DNA of 64,000 nt, taken from assembly GCA_016802295.1 (NCBI GenBank), contig JAESIW010000122.1, positions 343,600 through 407,599 on the forward strand, in the 5' to 3' direction. Both the position numbers and the translations under genes were made by a program. The notes beneath the pieces are model-generated. The model made no database searches. It was not told where the DNA came from and saw only the letters and a list, made by a program, of their open reading frames with translations. The DNA comes from Brachionus rotundiformis. Taxonomy: Eukaryota > Rotifera > Eurotatoria > Ploima > Brachionidae. Below are positions 1 through 12,593 of this stretch, piece after piece (the first letter of the stretch is position 1; the number at the start of each line of letters is the position of its first letter).

Positions 1-3000
1 AAGATAACTCCTGTTAACCAAGACTTGTCCACCCATGTGCAGCTAACTAATTTGGCCTTAAATGCTGCTGGATACCCAACACTAGGTCCAGTGGTTTCAC
101 GCTCTGTGACCAATTTATTTTCGCCAGCTCCTTTAGTCAATTCATTTGCATATCCAAAATGGTTGAGCAAGCCCGACGTTTACACCTATCCATCTTTTGT
201 AACTTTTCCAAAAGTGGTGCTGACTGAGGATGGCAGAATACCGGACAAAGCTATGGCTTGGAGTAGGTTCAGACCTGTTAAGGTTTTGTATGATGGAACA
301 GTCTGTGGCCTCACTGTGCAAAACAATTACCCAATTAACAAAGATATAGCATACACCCCTGATGCCGGAAGTCTGCTTGCCAACAAAGCTGTCCTGGCTA
401 GGTCTAATTTAGATGGATACTACTACAAAGGAAAAATATATAATCAAGTAAATTAAAATTATTAATTATTTCTAAATATTAATTATAAAAGAACAAAAAA
501 TTAAATATTTCTTTTATTTTTAAAACTTAAACAATTCTTTTGTCCAATTTGGCACTGCTTTAAGTTGTTTTTGTCTTATGCCTGAAGGACCAATTACCAA
601 ATATATAATTTAATTTTTTATTGTTAATGGAATATTTATAAATTAGAACTCTAAAAGTAAATATTATAATTATATTTGATTTATTCATCAATTAAAATTC
701 AGCAAATTTTAATTAGTTATAAATAATTATTTAGGTTATTATAGTGGTGGTATTATTAAATAATTTAGGATTAGATTTGAATAGAAACTATGGCAGTAAA
801 CAAATAAAGCGATGCATACCATGCACCTTTTTTTTTACCATCCATTTTGTCTTCGTCTCCACAAATTGGTGAAAAAATTTTAAATGTTATCTAATTTTGC
901 CAAGAGTTGTTGTTTCTTGGTGCAGTATTTACTAATTAATATTTCTGCTTGGGGCTTTGATAAACAATTTAAGACTAGTTAATAAAATAATTTTTTTAAA
1001 TATATCGTTTATTTGATGATAGAATGAAAAATTAATGATTTTAAATATTTTTCTTTAAATTATCTAATATTAAGTATTAATTTTAGTATTAAAAAATAAA
1101 ACTTAAAACAAAGATTGAAATTTGGTCTAAAAAAATTATCAAAATGTATTGATAATAAATCTTATAATATTTATCTATATTCTAGATTAAAATTTATTTT
1201 TTAATTTTAATGAAATTAATTAATTTTTTTGTTTAATTAAAAAGATATTAGCGCATCGATTTATGGTGCAATTTGGCCCACAAGAACACGGCAAATATTT
1301 GGACAGTGTGTACCAGGATACAGCCATATATGATATCATACACCATGATGACGCATTTTCTCATTCGATCAAAACCAATGATAAAGTTTTGGCCCTAATA
1401 GATGGCAAAGAAAAGTACGCACCTGCCGAAGTCCTGGAAGGCTATGAAAAACGCAGCTCTGAACCAACTGGCTCAGATTCACAATTGACAGTCAAATTTT
1501 GCAATGGTAAAACGCGCACTTTGCCATTCAATGAAGCTATTTGGATTCCAGATGCCATGTTTGAGCGAATAAAATTTGAATTTAATCTACCATCAACAGC
1601 CAGACAGTACCTCGAAGAACTAAACGAAGAGTATCCACTTAAAAACTTGCCCGGGTACCCGGTGAGAGCCAACCAGCCTACCAGTCTTGAATATGTGATC
1701 ATGCCTAGGATGATTTATGACATATGGCCTTATTTTGTACCATTTTACCCAATGTACTCTAATTTACTATATCCAGCAGTAGGTGGTTGTAGTGTAGAGA
1801 CTACTTCTTTTTTGAAGACCATGCCTAGTACAGCTCCTGTTTACTACCGATCAGTGCGGTCAAATCCAGCTGTGGTCGATGCCGAATCCATCAATAAAAC
1901 CATCATAGGCTCACAATTAACCCCCGACCAATTGGACGAAAAAATCCGCCAAAAAATTCACCAAAATAGGCATTTTTTGCGACCAAAAAGCCCCCCAATT
2001 GAGCAATCACACAGCTGTTGTTGCCAAAGACCTGTCACACCGCCAGCATGCCACAGCGAAGATCACATTAAACAACAATCAAATAAATACTATGAAGAAT
2101 ATTTGGAAAAGATAAAAAGACTGTATGATGATGTAAGAAACGAGTGCCATTGTGACAACCGAGCCAAGTCAGTAACCTTTTTGTGCCATAGTGATAATGA
2201 ATGTGACCCAAAAGAGAATAAATCAGTCAATACGGAAATCACGTTCAAGAAGAGTAGTAAGCCTATACGTCAAAGCCTTAACTCCAGTAAGTGTCACATT
2301 CAAGCTCCAAGACCCTGGAAAAGCTATTTTTAAATTTTTATCATTTTTTTATTTATTAATAAAATATATATTTTTTTAATAAAAAAATTTTAAAAGATGT
2401 CCCTGATCGATTTGGTAATCCAAAAGTATCCATTGGTCTACCGAATAGGCCTGGACTAAAATCTAAACCCAATTTTGTGAGCTCTAGCATGGACAATATT
2501 GGCTTTAAACGAGATAGAGTTGCCGAGCGCGAAAAGCAACGACTAGATAAAATGAACGAGCAGTCCGCTAAACAAGAAGCACGTGACCAGTATCATCGAA
2601 ATTACCAGAATGAAGTGGCTCAGTTCGAACAAAGAAGAGCAGAGCTAGCTGACTTGAAAAATATGGATAGAAACTTGGCAAAAAAAGAGCTAAAACAGCA
2701 CTATATACAGCGCATTGACTCAGGGTCAGTAAAAAATTTTTTAAGCATATGCAGTAGGCCCCGAACTCGGCAGCTATTTAGACTAGCTTGGAACCACAAA
2801 CCAAGCGACTTTTACCAAAAAGTCTTAACTTAAGGCTTCCAATGTTCCAAAGTGAACATTCTATTTCTAATTTAATTTAATTAATAGTATTATTGCTTGT
2901 TTTTTAATTAAGATCGATTGATTAATTATCATAGATAATACAATTAGTAATTTTTCATCTAAAAGTTTTTCTCAATTTAATTTTTATTTTGAAAGCTTTT

Positions 3001-3951
3001 TACAATTTAATTTAGAATTAGTCATTTAATTGAGTGTCTCAAATTAAATACGATTTGAAGAGTTATTTTTATTATTCAGAACAAAATATAGAATAAATAT
3101 TTAATAATGACAAAAAATTATTCTAAGACAGTAAATTATCTTCAAAATTTTAATAGCCTGATTAATATGTTTGGGGGAATATTGTTTTTGAGATAAACTC
3201 TTAATAAAAAAGAGTAAATTTGCTCTATTCATAAAAAATCTCATCAGTGGTTAACTTAATTTAAATTTCTGAATATTTATCTAATATTATCAAAATAAAT
3301 TGTTAAGGTAAATAGGTTCTAGGTCTTTTTGTCCGAGTTGCTTTGACATTTAAGCAAGCGAGCTTTAATTTTGCACTTTTAATCTCATTTTAAATGTCAA
3401 CTATTTTAATTAAATCAAGGTGGATAAAAACCGCTGGACACTTATAAAAATTTTAATTTAAAATAAATTAAAATTTTCCTACCTAGATAAATAAAAATTA
3501 AATTTCAACAATTAATTTAGAGTTGGATTTTGAATGCAAATTTTGACATTAAAGTCAATTGTAAAGCATTCTTATCTGAAAAAATATTTTTTTTGGAGGT
3601 TTTTATGAAACCACAAATTTGAATTAATTAACCAACTTATTTGGAAAAAACATATCAGATTCTTCTGCCTGACTAATTTAATAATCAAATTTTTAATTAA
3701 TTAGAAAAGTTGATATTGAAGCTAAAGAACAAGCCAAATTGGCCTACCTTAGAAACTTGGCCAATAAGCGCAATTTGGAAAATTTGTACCAAGTAAAAGA
3801 AAATGAGTTTAAAGAAGCGAACAAACTTGCGTACAAAAAAATCGAGCAGGACAAACGCAACCAGCTGTACCACGACCGATTGCTAGCCGAGGAAGCTTTC
3901 CGAAAGGCACAGCAGTTGCAAGCAAACAAAATTTATCACAAAAATCACTAG
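1..3951 (+). CDS. C11orf16-like protein with DUF4537 (5' partial)
   Basis: Exons read as 1-447, 1245-2286, 2397-2724 and 3705-3951; all junctions are GT-AG and the phases agree (0, 1, 2), giving about 687 residues. The frame is open to base 1, so upstream coding sequence is probably missing. The DGYYYKGKI stretch at the end of the first exon and the region after it (KVLALIDGKEKYAPAEVLEGYE, then the IWIPDAMFERIKFE part) match what I recall of the DUF4537 domain of vertebrate C11orf16, a Tudor-like domain of unknown function. The middle is low complexity with a Cys cluster (SCCCQRP), and the C-terminus is Lys/Glu-rich and probably coiled coil (exons 3-4). The intron at 2725-3704 contains a fragment of the dispersed repeat. 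Without the splice at 2286 the reading frame would end early at 2333. Function is unknown; family call moderately sure. Confidence 0.75.
448..1244 (+). other. First intron of the DUF4537 gene
   Basis: AT-rich stretch of 797 bp between donor GTAAAT at 448 and acceptor AG at 1243-1244. I see no repeat, RNA gene or ORF of interest in it. An alternative acceptor at 1250-1251 would break the frame. Confidence 0.6.
2755..2850 (-). repeat. Fragment of the dispersed hairpin repeat inside an intron
   Basis: About 95 bp matching the reverse complement of the repeat copies at 31051, 52975 and 56922 (shared blocks such as CTATTTAGACTAGCTTGG and AAGTCTTAACTTAAGGCTTCC). It lies in the third intron of the DUF4537 gene and spuriously extends the exon ORF past the real donor at 2725. 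At the variable hairpin site it has the form GACTTTTTGGTAAAAGTC (read on the minus strand), a perfect 7-bp stem, different from the other copies. Confidence 0.85.
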
Positions 3952-4156
3952 GCCACAAACTGTTCTAAACAGATATTTAATATTTCACCATATTTTTTTC
4001 TAATTTTATCTTTTATTAATTATCGTTTATGATTTTTTTATTAATTTTGAATAAAAAATGGAAAAATATTTAAAAAATTTATTAATTAAAAACTTATTAA
4101 TAATATTAAAACAAAGCGATTAGATCTTGTATTTGCATTGATTGTCTAATAGGCGT

Positions 4157-4753
4157 CTAGAGTCTAAGAACTTGCGGATCGTTGACATCTTGTGCCACGA
4201 ATACTGGAATTGTGTGGACACTTGTTGGATTGCTCTTGGTGCGGCGTCTTTCGTAATCATTTGTGACACAAGTGCAGCCAAGTATAGACGAGCCGATTAT
4301 GGCGGCTATAATGGTGCAAGCAAAAGATGGAACCATAAGCCAAAAGCTCCAACCGAGCTCAATCACCACTTTCTGGTAATGGTAGTCGAAAACAAAAAAC
4401 CAACCAATTGAATTGAACACCAGAGACAATAGAGTGACCACTTCGGCACCAATTACAAAATACAAGGCAAAGCTGTCTTTGAATTTGATGGAAAATAGCG
4501 CAACTTGGGACACAAGGATAAGAATCAGACTGAGTATGTTGAGGGCTGTTCCTGTGGCGATCAGAGCTGGTGGGTTCTCTTTAAAACATCGTTCACGTAT
4601 CTCATTGACAAATCGGCAGCTTTTCCACAATGAGCCAAACACGTTCATGTCCCATACTTCTGTGGCAATGCTTACATAGTTAAACACATTGGATATTAGG
4701 ATAAAAAGCAGCATGGCCACTAGGCCCACTTTGAACAGCGATATCTGGAACAT
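4157..4753 (-). CDS. Claudin/PMP22-superfamily tetraspan membrane protein
   Basis: Single-exon ORF of 198 residues. Four hydrophobic helices can be seen: residues about 8-28, 64-88, 97-118 and 135-160. The first extracellular loop carries the claudin-type signature, G-x-LW followed by two cysteines (FGSLWKSCRF...RERC). A WD/GLW-C-C loop is the hallmark of the claudin/PMP22/EMP superfamily, whose members act in cell junctions or as membrane scaffolds. The cytoplasmic tail is short (about 38 residues) with an Arg/Lys patch and does not end in a clear PDZ ligand (it ends QVLRL). Length is close to the family norm (about 200). It could equally be a claudin-like invertebrate tetraspan without a tight-junction role. 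The next gene on this strand starts about 1.7 kb away. Confidence 0.7.
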   Translation of the reverse strand: MFQISLFKVGLVAMLLFILISNVFNYVSIATEVWDMNVFGSLWKSCRFVNEIRERCFKENPPALIATGTALNILSLILILVSQVALFSIKFKDSFALYFVIGAEVVTLLSLVFNSIGWFFVFDYHYQKVVIELGWSFWLMVPSFACTIIAAIIGSSILGCTCVTNDYERRRTKSNPTSVHTIPVFVAQDVNDPQVLRL

Positions 4754-6514
4754 TTTTTTTTAATTTTTTTTAAACTCTAAATTAACTAAATGAATTTTTA
4801 AAAACTGATTTTGTTTGGGATTTATGAGTCTAGAAATAAAAGCGAATAAATCACCTTAGTTAAACTTAGAATATTTAACTTTTATTTATGGATATTTGTT
4901 TTTTTATTGTAGAAGATAGGGCTAAAAGTGAATGGAAGCCGAGTCTAAAATAAACTAGTAGTAGATAAAATTTATTAAGGTAAACTGTCATAATAAAATT
5001 TAAATTTTAAATTTAATTACTTAATTTAAAAAGTGACTTTATAAGGTTAATAAAATGGCGTGTGGGCGCCTGATATGGTTTAGATTTTTGTTCGTTTAAA
5101 AATCAAAACCATTTTTCTGAGCCAAAAGATTTTTTTTCCCAAAAAAAAAAAGAAAAAATTAAAATAACATATCTCGTATAACACGAATGATAATAATTAA
5201 GTTTAAATTTCACCTTAAAACCAAAACAACAAACAAAAAATCTAGTTGTTTTGTCAATTGTTGAGGGATTAAGTGCTAAATTAATCACAATTCTAAGTTT
5301 TTTCCTAAAACCCTAAAAGCCGGCTCTCCTATTGCTCGGATATATTTCTTTTGACAAATTTAATTAAAATTTTTAATTTAATTACACCCAAGGTAAACTC
5401 TTTGCCATGATCCTAATCGCAAACAAAATTGCGCAATAAATTTTGAGCCAAAAAGTGATAAACTTATTCGGATTAGTTGTTTTGCTCTTAATCCGCTTCA
5501 AAATTAATTCCAAAGCCTAACACTGCTTTGGTCAATTGAATTTTAAAAAAATTACATGTCCACACTTTGAAATTAAACTAGCTTGATTAATTAGTGGTTA
5601 AATTTGTACCAAACAAGCACTTAGAACTAATTAACTGTAAATGACAAAATTAAAATAATAAAATAAAAAATTTTTATACCTAATTTGTTAATAAATTAGA
5701 TAAACAATTGTGAATTTTAATTTTAAATTTTGCCTGGATTAATTCAAATTTAGATATTAGTATTCTTAATTTTAAAAATAATGTAAGAAAAAATTTCAAA
5801 ATATTTATTAAAGTATCAAATTCTAGTAAAAGTTAGTAGAAATATCTTACATAATTTTAAAAGATTTAAATGTTTTTATTTGAGCAAAATCAGGAGAAAA
5901 TAACAAGTACCTTTTTTTTTATCTTTTTAATTCATAGATTTTAAATTTTATAAGTATTTTTTTTGTTGTTCTAGTAAATATCTTAAAATATTTAGCTTAG
6001 TACGATTCATAGTTTAACATCTGATTGTTATTCGAGAATATTCTCAAGTAAATGACAAACAAAAATATCTTTTTATACAAAAAAGTCTTCAGCACTCTTG
6101 ACAAAACTACCATCTACTCAATTGGTAGGGTCTCTTTCGAGTAAAAATAAAAATTTTAAACAACTTGTTTTTTTAATTAAACATATTGTTTTACTTCCTT
6201 TAAGTAAATAGAATGTATATGTGCTAAAAGTTCGCTCTATATATCCAAGTGTTGTGTAGATATACAAAATTAAAAGATGGTTCAAACACCAGAGTTTGTT
6301 ATTTTACTCCAATATACAAAAATAAAAAAGATTATTTATTTATTCAGAGATTAAATAAATTGTTGATAAAATTTTTATTTTTTATTTTTTAATATTCTAA
6401 TTAAGTCTTGTTGTTTAATTTGGAATTAATTCTTAATCTGTATTAAAAAATAAAATAGAATAAAACAAAATTCAAATTTTTCTTTCAGACTAATTTTATT
6501 TAAAAATTTACAAT
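4754..6514. other. Intergenic, no gene seen
   Basis: About 1.76 kb of AT-rich DNA between the claudin-like gene and paxillin. Only short AT-driven ORFs occur. No convincing repeat or RNA gene was recognised. Confidence 0.6.
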
Positions 6515-7729
6515 TTAATAGAATAATTTTTTATAACATTGGTGACAAAAAGCTCGCTCGTTGTTCTCTTTGAATGTGCCTTTGCTCAATTGTTTGAGGC
6601 AGTAGGCGCATGTAAAATGGTCTGGGTGGAATTTTTTATTTAGCGCAGTGATGCAGCGTCCATTGATGGGCTCTTGGCATGTTTGGCAAAGGCTGCCTCT
6701 TTTTTGATGGTAGTGAAATTCGCAATAGGGCAAGTCGGCATACTCGAAAAAACAGGACGAAGTGAACGGCATGGCGCACTCCTGGCAAACGAAACAGTTC
6801 GGATGCCAGTAGCCATTCAATGCCGAGATGAAATTTTCCACTATTGCTTGGTCACATCGCTTGCACTTGGGCGCCAATTCTGACACATAGCAATCTCTTT
6901 TTTAAATTTAAAATAAATTAATTTTCTTTTAATCTTTTTTTATTTGAATTAATTTATTAGAATAAAATTCTTATTCAAAACAGATAATTATTAATTACTT
7001 GCAATAGGCTGAGTGATCTATTTCCAAAAAGCTTTCATCATTGAGCATCTTTTTACACGAGAAGCACACAAAGCATTTGAGATGCCAAGTTTTGCTCAAG
7101 GCAGTGAGCATTTTCTGTTAATTTATGTAATTAGAATAGATAAAAAAGATATATAGAATAGATAAATTAATTACGTCTTTGATTGAGAGGGAGCAGGCGG
7201 CACACTTGGGTGAAAAGAGCTCAAAGTAGTCCTGTTCACAGTAGGGCTTGGAATCTTTTTCGTAGAAGATGCTGGTTCCGATGGATCGGCCACAGTGGGT
7301 GCACACAAAATGCTCCGGGTGCCATAAACAGCCCAGGGCTGTAATCACTTGTCCCTGTATGGGTTTCTTGCACTTGAAGCAGATATTTTTGTCCATGTCC
7401 AGTTTGGTGTCACTTTTGTACTTGGACAACGAGCTCATCAAATTTTGGAGTTCTTTTTCGGCGTCGGTGATTCTGTTTTGGGACGAGAGACGACGAAAGA
7501 CCACGCTGTTTGGCGGGGAGATGGTCGGCGACGAGCCCGACGAAGTAGATGTATTCGACTCGGACAGTGTTTGCTTGGCATGGTACAAGTCCTCGAGCAG
7601 ATTGTCCAGCTCGAGCAGCTCTTGTCGGTCGCTGACCGACTCGCAAGACTCCGACAAATAGCTATAGGCTTGTCGATGGCTATTCTTAAATTCGTTTAGC
7701 TTATCAATAAAATTTTTATTCATTGTCAT
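6515..7729 (-). CDS. PXN: Paxillin-like focal adhesion adaptor (LD motif + four LIM domains)
   Basis: Minus-strand exons 7729-7175, 7114-6999 and 6896-6515, joined by GT-AG introns of 60 and 102 bp in phase, give 350 residues. The N-terminus has an LD motif (ELDNLLEDL, residues about 39-47) and a second weaker one (ELQNLMSSL). Four C-terminal LIM domains follow; the Cys/His ligands are visible as CFKCKKPIQG...WHPEHFVC, CAACSLSIKD...WHLKCFVC, CKRCDQAIVE...WHPNCFVC and CQTCQEPING...FHPDHFTC. Order and spacing match paxillin/Hic-5. Paxillin links integrins to FAK, vinculin and actin at adhesion sites. The N-terminus is short compared with vertebrate paxillin (about 560 residues with five LD motifs), so an upstream exon could be missing; the start at 7729 is the first Met of the open frame. 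Confidence 0.9.
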
Positions 7730-10700
7730 AAATATACAATCATTTTATATCCTATTTATCTATAATTAAACAAATATTTATTTTTTTTTATTATAAATTT
7801 GTCAATTAAAAAAAATAAAATAAATTTTTCAGTAATTTTATTCTAATTTAAAACAATTTATTGCCATTTGTGGTGTGCTGGAACAAAAAAGTCCACTAAA
7901 TAATCAAAAGATGAATAAATTTAAAGCTTTTTGTTAAAAAAAATATATATTTTTTTTATCTGTTTCTAATCACAATTAGGTATGATAAGTTGCACTTGAG
8001 TAAATGTTGGAGAAAAGCGTATTTGACCATGGAGAGCAAAAGAGTAAATGGTTAATGATCTTTTCAACTAAGGGATTAAGATTAACATTTTTGGGTTAAC
8101 TATGTGTCTCTTTTTTGTTAAGAAATAAATCATAAAACAAAGTATTTTATTACTTATAAATTTTAGTTGTGGAAAACATGACACTATTCTTGAAAGCAAA
8201 GGTAAATGCTTATCTCAAGTAAATATTTGCTCTATGCTTTTAGTAGGCTTTATGCATTCTCTTTCGTGATTCATTCTATTCTAACTAAGCACTAGTATGA
8301 TTGCTTTAATACGAAGTACTTAGACTGACTTAGAAGCTCTATCCGGTGCGGAAACCTCACCTGCCAAATCAATCACGAATATTTGCACTACTTAATTGAC
8401 ATCTTATATCTTAATTATTATTATAAAAACCGTTTAGCTATTTATTTTTCATAAATACAATAGAGTTGTAGATGTTGCAGATGGCGACTAAAGCTTAGAA
8501 AAAAAATTCACCAAAGACATTTTTTATGTCACCGCATTAGGTTAGTACATGCATTACAAAAAATTGCAAAATATTTCAAATTGTGAAAATTACTGTGAAA
8601 ATGCTTTCTATCTAATAACTTGAGATTAGCTTTATAAATAAAAATTAAAGTAATTTTTTATTTCTTAATTTCAATAATAAATAAACATATAAAAATAAAT
8701 TTAATTGTAAAATATATAAAATAATTCTTTCTAAGACAAATTATTCTGGTTTTGGTTTAAGTTTTTCTTTTACCTGACTGTTGCTAATTAATGTTAATAC
8801 CAAGTTCTAATTCATTCCTTATAGTATTTAATTTTTACCTTTAATTTGACTTTAGTATTAACTCAGCACGAAATAAAATAAAATAAATAATAGCTTTAAG
8901 ATTCTTGACAATAGCTTCCAAATGTAGTTCAACGGTACTTAGCTTGGACTAAGAACATCACTAAATATTTATTCATATTGAAATTACATTTTTTATTCTT
9001 TATTTATTTGATAAAATATTTTTTGTACTAACCATTTCCACAAGATTGATAAGATAAAAAATTTAATAAAACTATCTCTAAGGAAAAATAGTAATTTAAA
9101 AAATTAAATTAGATCAGAAAAAAAAACTATAAATAAAGACCATTAATGATAAAGTATCATAAATTAAAATGCTTGATTGAAAAATAGCTTTGAGACAAAT
9201 AATTGATCTTAATTTTTTGTTCAATAGCTTAAAAACCAATTTTAAAAAATAAATTGAAACCAAAATAAAAATAAATAATTCAAATAATAAATTTTTTAAA
9301 TAATGATTCATCAAAAATAGCGGAACAAATAAATGAATAACAATGATAACAAAAAAAAATATATATATAAACAATAATATAGTTAAATATTTACTTTATT
9401 GTTCATTAATTTTCGCTTTGGTAAAAAATTAGACAGCTAAATGATCTGAATAGACAAACAAATTTAAATTTATTTTAATATCTAAAACTAAGGCTATTTT
9501 AAACTTGGAGAATGCATTTTAATCTTTTTTCAATGTATTGAAAAGGATACAAAAAAAAAGAGATACATCTATTTAAATACCTTGTTCGTAAAAATCAATA
9601 AAAATGCTCAAATGCCAAAAATATTTACTTGATTAATAATTTAATAAATTAGACCGTAGACTATTTAGACCGAGCATCATAAAATTACAAAATATTTATC
9701 AATTAGAGTTTTTATTTTCAAACTAGGCTTATCTATAAATAAAAATTGTTTGAATTTTTCTAATAGCTATTTAAACAAGGCTCATAATAGCTTTTAAATT
9801 GACTTTATAGATTCAAGTATTACATAAATACATTGAAAACATATTTTAACTTAATGTTTTATTTAAAAATACGAATTAGAAAAATTATAATAAAACTAAA
9901 TAGAGATAGTTGTATCTAAAACTCAAATAGAACAAATGTTTTCTTTTTAACTGTTTGAGTTAAGAGGTAATAAAAATAACTTTGTTTATAAAAAATTATT
10001 CAAATTAAACTAATAATACAAAACATTTGAGTTTTGGAATAAAAAAAATGAAAAAAGTTCATCATTGTTTCCAAGTAATTTAAAAGTTATGTAAAATGCG
10101 ACCCTAATGGTTTCGAGTGCTGGCAAACAAGATAAGATTAAATAAAAAAAGCTATGAGGTTTGTTGCTAGGTAATTGGAAAAACCGAATTAGAGACTTGT
10201 TCCTTGGGCTAGCTCATTAATAAGCCGAAATACTAATCAATCAAATTAAAAACTAAAAATCTCATTCTGGTTTAATCAAAGTTTATTTATAAAATCTCTT
10301 CTATTTAGCAAATTAATAACAACTCTTTTCCTAAATAATAAATCACAAGTACAAGTTTTTAATACAAAAATAACAAAAAAATACTTGAATTTCTTTAAAT
10401 ATACTCAAAAGCAGCAGTAATTTGAGCAGCAGTGGTACCAGTCGAAGCTATAACAACAAATGATTAATTAATTTTTTTTAATTCAATACGTATTAGTTAC
10501 ATAATTAATAGTTGGCTTATCTAGCCTATTGCATAACAGTTCGATAAGCTAAAATTTACTTATCACTTTGTCAATTAAAATAGATAAGCAAATATTTTTT
10601 ATCATTTATAAAAAATTAATGAACTAAAATTAGAAAATAATAAAACTAATTTTTATTTTTATCTTTTCATTTAAAGTTTATATTAATCTTTGATGAGGGG

Positions 10701-10733
10701 ACATCTAAAAAAAAATAAAAAGAATTTTAAAAA
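7730..10733. other. Intergenic, possible stray terminal exon
   Basis: About 3 kb, strongly AT-rich. ORFs such as the one at 9114-9374 are composed of F/I/L/K runs and look like AT noise. The only coding-like patch is at 10396-10451 (separate entry). Confidence 0.55.
10396..10451 (-). CDS. Possible orphan terminal exon
   Basis: On the minus strand an acceptor-like TTGTTATAG is followed by an open stretch reading STGTTAAQITAAFEYI and a TAA stop. The residue mix and the higher GC content differ from the surroundings, as expected for a last exon. No partner exons were found upstream on the same strand, and the region beyond 10733 is occupied by a gene on the other strand. I do not recognise the peptide. 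It may be chance or a gene remnant. Confidence 0.2.
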
Positions 10734-12341
10734 ATGCAAAAAGACACGAATGAGAAAAATTTTATCTTTAAATGGTTCGTGGTGGCCACGGCCGGCTATT
10801 GTTTTGGAATTGTAATCTCTTCATCAAATAACTACGCTTTGATCTATGCAGAACTGGGACGAGTCTTCAACCAGACAAAAAACCAAGCAGTATATGCTGC
10901 GTGGATTGGTAGTATGTCGCTGGGAGTCCAGTACGCTTTGAGTATAGTGGCAAGTGCTTTGGTGAGCATGTTTGGTCCATTAAAAATAGGACTGATTGGC
11001 TCGGTAATTTCTGTCTTGGGTTTGTTGCTATGCATTCCAATCTGGGATATAAGACTTCTGTTCGTTTCTTATAGCTTGGTATACGGCCTGGGGCAATCTT
11101 TTCTGCTGGCCTCAACCATTTTTGTTTTACCACATTACTTTGACTCAGATTTGGCCTTAGCCTCTGGAACAATGAATCTAATTGCCTCAATAATTCTAGT
11201 CCTAATTCCAATATTTACTTCGCTAATAATTGATAAATATGGTCTCAAGTTTTGTTTCCTGTTCTTGGCACTTTTGAATTTTATAAGCTGTTTTTTGGTT
11301 CTCAGCTTTAGAACTAAAGTGTCCAAGTGGAATGAAAAAAATTTTCTTGTGATCATTCGAAATACCTTGGATAGAAATGTTTTCAAGAATAAAAAGCTCC
11401 TAATTTGGTGCATGGCCACCGGTATTGGCAAATTGGGATACTTTATACCAATCATAAATATGGTATTATTTTCATTCGATTGATTCAAACCGAACAAAAA
11501 TTAAATTATTAAGGATCATTATACTCAACTGATTTATCCTAAGTTGAGAAAAGTCTTGGTAAATGTTATTTTTGCCCTGAGTGCCGCTAGTTCGGGTCTT
11601 ATTTTAGGCAAAATAGATAAAGTATGCCAATTAAATTAAGTATTTTATTTAAATTTTCAATCATAGATCAGAGAAAGAGTTCATTATCACACAATTGTTT
11701 ATTTGGCATATGGCGTTGTTCAGATAACGATACCATATGCACATAATTGCTTAATTTTTCTAATTCAAGTTTGTTTATTGGGCTTGTTGGATGGAGTTTT
11801 GCTCAGCTTTATTGTGCCCATATCGGTAGATATGGCTGGTCAATTGGCTACTCGAGCAGCAGCTTATTATTACTTGTCAATGAGTTTAACATCCATAATT
11901 GGACCTGCAATTGGCGGTAAAATATACCAATTATACAACTCGTATAATTTAGCTTTTTTGCTTGGTGGCTCGACTTGTGTACTTGCTGGTCTTGTCCTTT
12001 TAATTGGAATCAAGTCTCTTAGCTACAATGTAATTTTATTTATTACTTATATTAAAGTTAAAACAATTTTTTTAATTTTTATTAATAATTATATTATGTA
12101 ATTTAAATTTTCCTTATTAAGTTGTTTAGGTCACGTCTCGATATTTAGTCAAATTATTATAAATTTAAATCAATTGTGTTAAAATTCAATTAATTAGTTA
12201 ATAAATACAATCTTATTAATTTAATTAGAATTAGTCTAAGAAAAATTTTTTAAGATCTAATTTTTTATTTTCAAATAGGATTTAGAAAGTGAATTAAATG
12301 GTAGCGAAACAAGTGGAAAATACAAATCTACAATTATTTGA
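10734..12341 (+). CDS. Major facilitator transporter, monocarboxylate-transporter-like (SLC16-like)
   Basis: Exons 10734-11462, 11514-11621, 11667-12029 and 12279-12341 join in phase 0 with GT-AG introns (51, 45, 249 bp), giving about 420 residues. Around twelve hydrophobic helices are visible. The opening (FKWFVVATAGYCFGIVISSS), the YGLGQSFLLAS loop and the late YLSMSLTSIIGPAIGGKIY helix resemble the SLC16 or oxalate-formate-antiporter-like branch of MFS. Members carry small carboxylates or related solutes across membranes; the substrate cannot be read from the sequence. The last exon is the least certain: joining 12029 instead to 12397 also keeps phase 0 and gives a different C-terminal tail (see the ORF at 12298-12534). 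The cytoplasmic tail after helix 12 is short. Confidence 0.78.
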
Positions 12342-12534
12342 GGATTGTTTGTATTGCGCTTTACCACTTGCCAACTCAGAATCCAAACCTAATTAGGATC
12401 AAATATTCGAAAATTTAAATAAAACATTTGAACAAATTCTTGCCATTATAAATACTAAACAGATTAATTTGGAGTTTCTTGATCTAGGCGACAAATTTAA
12501 CATTTATTCTTTCAAATATTTAAATCCAAATTGA
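12298..12534 (+). pseudogene. Unassigned ORF interrupted by one in-frame TAG
   Basis: From ATG at 12298 there are 32 open codons, then TAG at 12394-12396, then 45 open codons to TGA at 12532-12534, all in one frame. The two halves read MVAKQVENTNLQLFEDCLYC... and DQIFENLNKTFEQILAIINT.... The frame overlaps the proposed last exon of the transporter in another frame. The TAG also forms the AG of a possible acceptor (CCTAATTAG), so the second half could be a real exon, possibly an alternative last exon of the transporter. Otherwise this is a small gene broken by one stop. I do not recognise a family. Confidence 0.35.
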
Positions 12535-12593
12535 CATTAAAAATCTTAATTATATAAAGAGTTGAATCATTATTTTTAAATGTTTATAAAAAA

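Noticed and set aside
4142..4679. Plus-strand ORFs opposite the claudin-like gene
   Set aside because: Shadow frames of a minus-strand gene with clear membrane helices and family motif.
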